A stretch of DNA of 64,000 nucleotides. Source: Marthasterias glacialis. Lineage: Eukaryota; Echinodermata; Asteroidea; Forcipulatida; Asteriidae. The stretch spans positions 13,390,438 through 13,454,437 of the forward strand of contig OU452230.1 in assembly GCA_911728455.2 (NCBI GenBank), given 5' to 3'. How positions within the stretch are numbered: position 1 is the stretch's first letter; the number at the start of each line of letters is the position of its first letter. The position numbers and the translations under genes were made by a program. Below the pieces are notes generated by a model. The model saw only the letters and a list, made by a program, of their open reading frames with translations, was not told where the DNA came from and did not search any database. Of the stretch, positions 35,301 to 47,300 are shown piece by piece.

Positions 35301-38300
35301 CTTATTTATGCATCTATTTCACTATGTACTGCTGCATGCTGTGCTTATTTATGCATCTATTTCACTATGTACTGCTGCATGCTGTGCTTATTTATGCATC
35401 TATTTCACTATGTACTGCTGCATGCTGTGCTTATTTATGCATCTATTTCACTATGTACTGCTGCATGCTGTGCTTATTTATGCATCTATTTCACTATGTA
35501 CTGCTGCATGTTGTGCTTATTTATGCATCTATTTCACTATGTACTGCTGCATGCTGTGCTTATTTATGCATCTATTTCACTATGTACTGCTGCATGCTGT
35601 GCTTATTTATGGATCTATTTCGCTATGTACTGCTGCATGTTGTGCTTATTTATGGATCTATTTCGCTATGTACTGCTGCATGTTGTGCTTATTTATGGAT
35701 CTATTTCACTATGTACTGCTGCATGCTGTGCTTATTTATGGATCTATTTCGCTATGTACTGCTGCATGTTGTGCTTATTTATGCATCTATTTCACTATGT
35801 ACTGCTGCATGTTGTGCTTATTTATGGATCTATTTCACTATGTACTGCTGCATGTTGTGCTTATTTATGGATCTATTTCGCTATGTACTGCTGCATGTTG
35901 TGCTTATTTATGCATCTATTTCACTATGTACTGCTGCATGCTGTGCTTATTTATGCATCTATTTCACTATGTACTGCTGCATGCTGTGCTTATTTATGCA
36001 TCTATTTCACTATGTACTGCTGCATGCTGTGCTTATTTATGGATCTATTTCACTATGTACTGCTGCATGTTGTGCATATTTATGCATCCATTGCGCTATG
36101 TACTGCTGCATGTTGTGCTTACCCACGAAATAGTATACACATATGGACTGGCAATGAGGGAAATAGTACACGTCTATGCAACCCGAGGGCCTGTGAGTGA
36201 CCAGGAGAGGGTCCTATTTCCCTCGGCCTTCGGCCTCGGGAAATAGGACCCTCTCCTGGTCACTCACAGGCCCGAGGGGTGCATAGGCGTGCACTATTGC
36301 CCGAATAATACCAGTCCATATGTGTTTTATAACACACCTCAGTCCAAAATGTTGGTTAGAAGAGTAAATTGCGGTTTTTGGCCGGAGATTCTTCTCCATC
36401 CGCAGACGCCGTCGTTCTCTTGAGGGTGCTCTTTACCAGTCAATAGTTTTTGGGTTTTTGAAACTATTTCCCGCTTTGCGAACTATTTCCCCCAAATGAA
36501 GCGCGTGTGGTGCAGATTTCATGCACTAGGCTATGTTAGTTCACCCCACGCGACCGTGTTTCAGCCCATCAGCATAAAGAACCAGGGAGAGGTGTGTTAT
36601 AATCTTAAATAGTTCTACTTTGAAAAAAGTTGAATAGAGGACCTTTTAAGGTGGATATCTTAAAAATTGTCCATCACTAGCTAATAATATTATTAATAAT
36701 ATCCGAGTTATATAGCGCACATATTTACAATCAAATAAGTACTCAAGGCTCTTATCATATTATTTTTAAGACAGGTTTTTGAAGTTTTTGAAGTGCATTA
36801 CACAACACACGGGACCTACAGCTTTACGTCCTCTCCGAAGGACAAAGCAATAATGGTTAAGTGCCTTGCTTAAGGACACAAGTGTCGCGACTGAGACTCG
36901 AACCCACACTCTGCTGATCACAAACACCAGAGCTTGAGTCCAGTGCGCTTGACTGCTCGGCCACGACACGCCACAGAGCTGCAGACTCTTACACTAAAAA
37001 TAAATAAATAAATAAACAAATTCTACCAGAAATAAGAAAGAAAACCGTAATCAGCATAATAAAAATGGGTTGAGCAAGACTTTTCTGGGCCGTTTAAGTA
37101 ACCATGTAACATCCCATTGTGCAATCCATTTTCAGTCATCGTTCCCTACATGTACCTGCATAAATTCATTCGGTCCTAGGAGTACATAAGCTGTAATGAT
37201 CTGGAAGCATGTTTTGAGATTCTCTGATCCCAATTCTGAAAGAAAAAGATATTAATTCTTTGTAAGTGAAAGGAAATTCATAAGTAAGTTGGTTTATAAT
37301 TTTAACATAGTAAACTGCAGTTTGAGGTTTTTTTTTATATGAAATATTTTTTATTAAGGTGAGCGAGTCTTTAAAATCACAATGACGATTGGAAAAATAA
37401 AAATAAAAAAGAGCATGCATTGAGGCTGTACACAAACACTTTTCTTCATTCAATAAGCAGGAGTTGAAAAACTAAGCAATATTAATATTAATAAGATTTT
37501 TTCGGGGGTGAACAAAGAAAAATTGACTGCAGCAGGATTTGAACCTGCAACCACCGGTTAAATGTACCGATGCTCTACCAACTGAGCTATCCAGCCCTAA
37601 TGTTAGCGGTCTCCCTATTTTTTCATTATCTTTGTTCGGGGGGGGGGGGTTCAGTCAGAAGCCATTCAACCGGTTACTGCCGTGTAGCCATGGATCACAC
37701 CCAATACACATACGATACAACCATAGAGCTAGCTCCATGGATATAACATAGGTAGCAGCAGCACGGGGATCACCATAAGGGGGATGCAACTTTTTATTTT
37801 ATTTTAAATATCAAGCAATAAACCACGAGGAAAACTGACTGGCTAAATTTTTTTATCAATTTTGGGGTGAACAAACACAAATTGACTGGAGTGGGATATT
37901 TAAAACATAAAAAGTTACATGCCAACGTTAGGGCTGGATAGCTCAGTTGCAGAGCAGGTTGCAGGTTGAAATCCTGCTCCAGTCTATTTTTCTTCGTTCA
38001 CCCCAAAATTAGTTAAAAAAATTACCCAGTCAGTTTTCTTTGTGGTTTATTGCTTGATATTATTAATAAGGGTACAAAAAATTACAAGATACAGCTCGAT
38101 TTGTCTGTACGGTAAATTTAGAATTGAGTAAACATTGAAAGCTTCATTGACTGAAGAATCATTAAGTGCTTTGCCAAATGGTTTAGGGTTGGATAAATTA
38201 AAATACCTCCTGACTAAGTGCTCACACCTATATACAAATGTACACCATAGCTCTTGTTTAAATTTTTCAATTTCAAGTGGTATGTGATATTCATTGCAAC

Positions 38301-41300
38301 AAGATTTCATCCTTTTGTTATTCCAAGCAATCTTACCTAGTAATGATGGCATGTTGCCAAATAGCTGCATGAGTTCCTTGGTCATTAATGGTGCATTCTG
38401 AATCGTCTCATACCTGATATGGAATGCAAACAATCATTAAAGAATCAATACTGATATTTTCACATTGGCCAACATCAACCACTGACAATGCATACTATGC
38501 ACTAATTGTTATTACACCCTCTGCAGCTCAGCAGCCTGCATACCCCTATGCGGTAATTTTGTTTTATCACACCAAGCATGCTGGTTACTGGTTAGTGGGA
38601 GTACACCAACCACCAGACTGTCTTGAAAGTAGCAAAGCCAATAACCAAATGTTCGTTTTATTCTTCTATTACCCAAATCAAGATGACCTTGGAAGCCTCT
38701 CCAACAAAACTATGTGTAACTGTGTAATTACATCTAAAGGGTACTTGCTATAAAAACCAGACACACAAAGTCCAAGGTTTTACTCTTCCATGGTAAATTG
38801 TTTAGGCCTCTTTTAAGAAAGGCCTATGGAAAGAGGCCTATGGATCTACATGCAGCCCAAATGGTACAATGCTACAGTTTGTTCTTAATGTCAATTTTGT
38901 GCTCATATTGAGCAAATTCACCTGACGTCATCATCAAAATATCTTGATTGCGCCATATCTGGGAGTCAATGTCCCCATGAGTTATATAGTGTAGTGTTCT
39001 TACCATAATTTCTACTCTTTTTTACCCCCAAATTGGCAAACATGGCAGACAGTAGCCATGTGTTATGTTGGTGTAAGGGGTCAAAGTTCCAGTGCTTTCA
39101 TCCAAATGAAACCTTATGTAACATGTTTTAAAGATAATAAACAAATGGGCAGAGCTCTATCCCCTCCCTTACAGTAACTGTCCTTTATTACGATACATAC
39201 CATAGATCAATACCATCATCTAGTAGATACACATGAGGAGGCTGGGATACGTCTGTGCTAAACTTGATGATAGGAATAAGGAAATGATAAAGTTCCACAC
39301 TCAGCGAACCAAGCCCCTAGTAAAAGGACAAATAAATAGCAAATCATAACCGGATTGGCCTTCGATTAAACTTCCATTAAAAGAAATACACCGTTGAGAA
39401 ATTCTTTAACGGCCTGTGTCATTCTGGTCCCATTAACATAATTGTTCAACAAGTGAAAAATATATTTCAAATATTACAGCCAGGGTCGACCCATTAAAAG
39501 AAAAACAGTATTTTATAATTAAATTAAATTAAATTGATAACTGGGGGTATGACAAGCAATGTCCTCTCACAAACCTACACCAGTCAATCTTGAATCAAAA
39601 ACAAAATAATCGACAACTCCTCAACCACAATTCACAACCACCTAGCCAAATGCATTCCATCCTGTCCCTTCCCAACAGCCCAACAGCCCTGGACAAATTT
39701 GCTTACCTGGACAAGGTGTACAAGTGTTGAGAGAATGGCACATCTGAGCATGTTGTGTTCTACAGATTCTTCCCACAGCACAGGTAGGTACTGGGCAAGG
39801 CTAGATGCATATGGTCTAATCTGAACAAGGCAAACAATAGCGTTTGTCAAGTCAAAGAGATTGGCAATGAGATTGGAACATTGATAATGATGAACACTTG
39901 GTCTACCGTAGCCCAGGTAGGACGTTAGTCTCCGTTGTACTACACTAACGTCCTGGGTATAAAGGTCTCGCTACATAGCGAAACAATTTATAACTAACTT
40001 ATTTCATTGTTTTACCTGATTAAATGAGCTGAAACTTCGTCCTAGTGTTCTATGGGTCCTATATTTGCAGACTGGTGGGTTCAAAAGTCTTTAAGATGCA
40101 TTGGACATACATTATTGACAAAAATAAACTGAAAATCAGAGCAAAATCAGAAATCGGCGCGGCCCATTTAGGTAGTCTCCGAGTGATACGCGCAATGCGC
40201 ATGTGCTGAAGTACATAGCAACGCTGGGAGAGGGAGCGGTCTACGGTGTGACGATTCGGTCAATCTGCGCGATTGACCGACCGCGCTGTGCTATTGGTCG
40301 ATCGCGCAAACATATTCATTGCTACTCGATCGATACGTGCGCCAACAGTAGATCGACCAATAGCGCAGCGCGATCGGTCGATCGCGTACAACATATACAT
40401 TATATGCATGTACAATGTAAAGCCGCGCCCACATACCGTAATGCGCCTGCGTGTAAATTTACTTGTTGCTAATGCTATGCAGTCTGAGCAAGCGTGTTGA
40501 ATATACCTCATGCGGCGAGTATAACATGTCGCGGACGATTTGTACACGTTGGCGTTTTATTTTACGTATGATTTTCACCATTTGTGAAACCATGCACTTC
40601 AAAGATATTCAAGGAGTAGCTTAGAACATCAGGAATACATGGACGAATTTTCAGCTTCCAAAATCAGGTGAAAATAGGGGAAATCAACTCATGTAATTTT
40701 AGTCGCATTGGAAAGAAGCTTTATACCCAGGACGTCAGTGGTAGTACAACGGAGACTGACGTCCTACCTGGGCTAGGTCTACCGCTGCTTTGGGTGATCG
40801 GTGCAGCACTTTCGTTGGGTATGTCAAGGGTTTATTTTGACACACACAAAAAGGCTTGACAGTCTCCAGGTTCCAGGAATGATGCCAGTTATGCAGATGC
40901 CTAATGATCACAGTCTTTATAAATGGTAAACACCAATAATGTATATAATACCTTGTAGTTCACATAATATATGGGGCCTTACCTGAGCCTCAACTCTCTC
41001 AATGATGAAAGACAATACATGCAGGATGTGCATCTGAGAGGATAGATGACATGAGATTCACAATATCAGAAATATGACTTACAAACAATGACGTTCTACT
41101 TACATGTACATCTGACCAGAATTTGGAAATAGTGTTTTCACTTGCAATCAATTGAAACATAGGAAATCAAAACTGCTCATGTATAATATTTTTACAAGAG
41201 AATAAAAGATATCAGGTGTCCAGATAAAAAAAAAATAAAAAAACCCAGGATATCTAAGGGACACCCAGACATCCCTCTGGCTAAATACTTGGTCTTGAGC

Positions 41301-44300
41301 CAATTGCTTATTCAAGTACATTGCTTGTTCAAATACATGTAACACCACAACATAATTTCAAGCCATTTAAAAGCATAAATTAAACACAAAATAATTTGAT
41401 CAAGTACACTGCTTTCAACTAAGCTGTACATCTCTAAAAGTCATTGGATATCTTCCACATTGTTATACACTTCCTTTTTTAGTTATGATCAATAATACTG
41501 AAAACATAATGAGACTATTAACTTTTTTTGTTTCAGTTTTTGTTTGAACAGAACGGAATATTAAGGCAGCTTACCTTTGTGTCACACTCTGAGACTTGTT
41601 TTAATAACTGGAAGAGTAAGGCAAAACTGGACTCCAGATACTGGAAGAGAGAAATAAAATTGGTTAAATGGATTCTTCAATCAGCCAAAATTTTCATTCT
41701 ATGAATACAACGTGTGCAAAGTAATCAAACATACATCCATTTATTTATATTTATTTATTTATATGCATTTACATGTATTTATATTTATCAATAATCATCT
41801 GAAAAGGGCCTATAAGAGAGAGCTCAGTAATCAAAATGAAGCTCAATAATATTTATAAAATTTATCCATTATAAATTGAAATTCAATTTAAATATAATTT
41901 AAAAAATAAATTTTTTGATTTAAATTTAGTAGATGAATTGATTAATTGAGTGTACATATTCAATCCAGATTCTGGCAATTCCGAGAAAATAATCCTATCA
42001 GGCTGGACGGGAAAAATGGAAGAATCCCAACGGCAACTGGTTAAGTAAAGTAGTTTGCATTGATCGTTTTCTTTTCTCTAGTGCATAGGGACCTCTTGGT
42101 GATATGCACTATATAAGAACTGTCTTATTAATAGTATTAACGATGCTCGGCAAATATTCTGCCGTGTGGTGGTGAGTCAACATTACAAAAAGTTGATGAA
42201 TCTCCCTTGAAGAAATATTGGCTGGATGTGCTCCCCTCGATTTATACAAAGCTTTCAAAAGGGTTGTTTCATCGACCATCACTGAACACACTTGAGTATG
42301 TTTGGCTTGCTGAAACCACAACTTGTCTTTTTATTTGCTCTGCATGTTTTTTTTTAAAGGTCATTATGTCGTTTTATTGCTTTATTTAACCTTGTATACT
42401 TTGAACTTTTGTTCCTCAAAGATTTTGTGTTGTTTAGGTTGGAAAAAAAAGAATAAAAAACATTTTTTTCTGCCAAGATCATTATAATATGAGTAAGAGC
42501 ACATCATAAAGTATTTTGAGTGCTTGCATCTCGCCACTTTTCAAGAAACATCGTAACAGAACCACCACGATTAATTAGCTTTGGAATGAAACCTAAAATT
42601 TTTACCATTCCACAATTTCACTAAGGAATACAGAAATTTTATGATAAAAAAAAGAATCATAATGCACTAATATTAAAGGATGCAATGATTGGAACCGACA
42701 ATATTTCAAGTTTATTTCAATAAGAGCCAGGAAATAATATTTCCCAAATGTGTATGTGTAATTAATGAACTCACTGGTAAGAAGTTATCCTTCTTGAATT
42801 CAAAATCATCAACAGGTGCCAGGCATTAAGGAAAGAATCAAAGGATGTGTCAAACGGTGGGTAAAAGTGCCTTAAAATATTGTTGAAAAATAATTTTTTT
42901 TCGAATACCTCAATATTTATAACAACTGGAAAATTACATATAAACCTTAGTGAAGAGATATGAGATATTAGTCTAAGTCTTGGTGTGTCAGGTTCTTGTT
43001 AAAGGTCCTATGAATTAGAAATTGTTTCCAGTTTAAACTACAAAATATGCCCATGTTAACCTACAAATGCAAGCTTGTTCAAAATGTTTAGGACATTTGT
43101 ATTTATATTTGGTGCCTCAATCTACATCACAAAAGCTAGCCACCAGGCGATATCGAAATGGACAATACAAATTTTGAGGGATAAATTAAAAGGCAATAAC
43201 TCATAACAAACTCATAAAAATAGTAGGTGTTAATTCTTATTAATATCAACCATATACTAATCCCGAAAAATGTAATGTGAAAAAAATACCACTTCATAGA
43301 CCTTTAAGACCTTTCCCCCTGAACTCTACTAATTATTAAGGATATCAATCTTGAGTGTTTGTGCGGCTGTTATCCTGACTACCAGATCCTCATTTTGTGC
43401 TAGTAGGGGTAATACAGCCTGGTAGACAGTTGGGTGCAGACTGGGTGATAGCTTGACCCCTAACCACTGACCTATCAACCAGATCACTCGTCTTCTAATT
43501 ACCTTATACCTGACAAAAAAACAAAAACACAAATACCCAAACAAACAAACAAACAAACAACGAATTTAAGAATTTTTTTTCAATCTAAGGTTTCTCCAAG
43601 ACAACAAGATTGTTTTGGTTCTGACAGAACAAAAATTTAATTTAGTGAGATTTAAGTTTTTAAATATTTTGAGAAACAACATACTGCCCCTAAATAAGAG
43701 GGAAAAAATTACCCATTATTGTCCCATGTCAGAAAAGAGCATCGCTATTTTGACCACTAGTTATTAAAAACTGTTTGGGATGTACATTTACAAATGGCAT
43801 TTATTAAAACATGTGTGATGATCAGTCTTTGAACACTTGTTTAAATTCTATTGTAGTTTTTAAAAGCATATTTTGCTAATTTGAAATTAATTTTCATTAT
43901 ATCTTAATGACAATGTATGACACATTTTCTCATACAACCAGACTGATAGGAGTAGGTATCTAGTTTAAGATTTGATTTCCCAACTCACCTTGGGTGTTTA
44001 TTATTGAGCTCCCCAAGCAGGTGGTTTGTGAACCACTGGTCAAAGTTCACCTCGTCAAAAAGTTCAAATGCTGCCAATCCCATGGCATTGTACACTGAAA
44101 TAGACAAAGACATTAAAACATCAGATTAACATATTCAAAAATAAGGGACAGGTTTGTGGTGACACAATGTCAATAATCTCTTTTGAATACGTGTGGTTCT
44201 GAGAGGAACTGACGGTGTCAGTTCTTTTCATAACCAAACATATTTCAAAGAGATTTTTCACATGGTGTCACCACAAACCTGTCCCTTATTGACTAACCAT

Positions 44301-47300
44301 CCTGCAAACCTTGACATCTTATTATCAATGGAGTCTCCTGGTAATCAGATTATGGGTTTGAATCCCAGCCATGACACTAACTATGTGTATATTTGGTTCT
44401 CTTCAATCTCATTTATCTCATAATAAGGAGATAACACAAAGTCTAATTAATGAACCCAATATTCTCAAAACGCATTGCAACATAACATAACAACAGCCAC
44501 AATTGCACAGCTTGGCTGGGATTCACAAAACGGAATTCTGTAAGCAAGAGCAATTATGGCAATCGTCATAGATTGCGTAAACTTTTCATCCGTAATAGGA
44601 AAGAAAGATATGTGAAATTCAAGATGACAATTGAGAAAGGGACCAAGACTGACCTGCTTCTTTCTGTAGGAGCATGTCCATGTTTGTAGGTTCAATGATA
44701 CCTGCAATAAGAGATGTATAATGACAATTATACAAATGAGTGACTTCACTAAAGCAAAAGTAGTTTTGGTTTACAGTAACTAGCTGAGAATCACAAGAAA
44801 AGCCAATGATCAATTGTTGACAACATTAGAGTTGGGCCCTGAGAGGGCCCTAAATGATCAGCTATGCTGGTTGGGTCACCTTTGTTAAATATGGTTTAAA
44901 TAAAGTAAATAAATAAATCAATAAAATAAAGAGTTTGCAAACAATGCAATAGACTCAAGCGGTGTTATATGCTAGACTGCTGGTTGGCACAATAGTTATC
45001 ATACATTTGTGTTAACCATCCTATTGTCTGGCCATTTAGTATTATCCAATGTGGTTTTGAATGATGGATGAACTTAGCCAGCCTGCAATATTGTATCATG
45101 TGGTGGAAGCATCTACACCATGCACCAGACTGGCCATTTTCGCTGTATTATCTAAACCTCGTCGTAAGCGTAACATTTATACACACTATGTCATAGTGTA
45201 TGCATAGTGCATTAGTACTACCCACATAGACATACAGTACATGTACACAGCGGAGTTTGCTCCATTGTACATCATGTATGTAATTATCTCAGACAAAACT
45301 GTTTTGATTCATGTAATAAAATAATGAGTCTGAAAATTTAATACAATTTACAATAAAAATCATAGCAAAGAAATTTCAAGGACTTTTTGTTCATGCTAAG
45401 AAAATTGGTGTTGCACAGCGGTTAATGAAGCATTGCATGCAGCATGTGCAGAAGGCATTTTTCATTGGTAACCGTCCAAGTGTTGGGCTACCAGAGAAAT
45501 ATTTACTGGTATTACAATACAAAATGATCTCAAAACAAATTTCAGAAAGTGTTACACCATCATTTGTTTGGTGCTATTTTCAATTTCAAAGGTTCTAAAA
45601 TTCAAATTCATAGACCACTAAAGCGGTTACATTTGTGAAGTTTGTAAGTTTTTACATGGATCGTTGCATAGTGACAAGGTGTTAGAGCACTCCATAGGCA
45701 GTTAGACTTCCAAAACCCCATAATGTGTGCTGTATTTGCCTTTAAAAGTTGCAAATATGAAAATGAACATAGTGGTATCTTGTTTGAAATTGAGAAGGAT
45801 CACTGCCTACTGATGCAGTCTTAAAAAAAAACCCAAAACCTTCTTGTTTTCAGCCTCAGGCAGGACTAAAGCCCTCTAGTGTCTGCCTAGATTAAAAACC
45901 TAGTGGCCTCTCCTGTGAATTGACTAGACTTGTACCTTTGCTAGTGTTGAATTAACAGTCTTTATGATCGACAGATTCCAGGCTGGTGGTGAAGGATGGC
46001 AGTACATTTTTACCTTTCATTGAACAATTTTTTCCCCGATCTCGCTACATTTGCTCGTAATGGGGCAGCAACAGTACCTTGTCTGAAAGTGCATCTTCCG
46101 TATTTTAAGACAGATTAACATGCACGGGACAGTTCAGGACCAGCGAAAAAAACTTGTATAAATCGGGGTCTGGTAGCTTCCAAGCTTATTTTGTGGCACC
46201 ATACACAACTGGTGACATTGAATGGTTTCAAATGGTTGATCAACTCATTGGAAAATGTTACCAACATTCAACAAAATTTACAACAGAGAACTTAAAAGAA
46301 CATTTTTCAAAGGAATTTAATATTATTTATTCAGCACTATAAAGACAAGTCAAAACTACCCAACAAAATTAAAAATTAAAGTTTTGCTGTTTGGAATTAG
46401 TCATTAAATAAGTAAGTAGTAATTAACAAAGCATATATTTTGCCTCTCAGAAATACAACCAGTGGAACCACACTCTACATAGAAATATATATGGTCCGCC
46501 ATCTTGTAGAGTCATAAATTGGGTTCTACAAAATGGCGGACCATGTTCTGTCACAAAATTAAACAGAAGCCACACAATTTCAAGAGATACTTGTATGAAT
46601 CATATTATTCTGCCTTTAAAAAAACTTTCCTACCATATTTATTTCAAAAACAAATGCTTTGTATAGCCCAAAAGCGCCCATTCCGAAAGCAATGTGTCCC
46701 TTTAAATAACCTGCAGCTCAAATCACCGTCGTAATTCGAGGTCACGCTCACTTCTTTGACACTGGTTCACTCCACTTCCATAACAATGCGACCGACCTTA
46801 CACTCAACACAGAGCACAAACTTACACTTTTTAACATTGTGAAAATAATGGTAAAATATGGTGAACTGCTATGCAGCAGTTTGTAATCATACTAGTGAAA
46901 GTCATAAGTGCAGTTATTTTCAGTTTCTGAATGAGAAAAACGTGGGTTTCAATATGCAACAGCTTGTACTACATGTATTGATTTAAATCAAAATTTAAGA
47001 AAACTGTGAATAGCATTTAAGTGCAGGGACTGAGTACTGGCAATTAAATGTTTGAATGTCAGTAAAATGATGATGTCACTACTCTTTCACTTCTCATGAA
47101 TCAAATCATTTGTGTCTTGATCAACTGCTGTCTGAAATGTCTAAATACTAGCCCTGGAGGCCTTCTTTTCATATAAATACTACACACTGACATCCTGGAC
47201 ATGAGGGCCTATTTCTGAAGCGGAAAAATATTCAGAGCTTCATAATTCAAATCTTGCCAGTAAGAAGCTACTAATCTCAGTGGATTAACAGTCTATGGCC

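Noticed and set aside
31357-36121. CRISPR-like array
   Set aside because: Units are contiguous with no unique spacers; the genome is animal. The same holds for the 20-bp array at 27868-28204.
31341-36246. Three long plus-strand ORFs (1,619, 1,582 and 1,611 codons) as protein genes
   Set aside because: They are three frames of the same 43-bp satellite, which has no stop codon in any forward frame, inside an intron of IPO11 on the other strand.
40203-40547. Arg/Ile-rich overlapping ORFs
   Set aside because: They lie in the palindromic, CpG-rich interior of the 867-bp TIR element and appear on both strands because of its symmetry.
43320-43345. Conventional GT donor for IPO11 exon 13
   Set aside because: The only nearby GT follows an in-frame stop, and using it would break the conserved VDDFEF junction.
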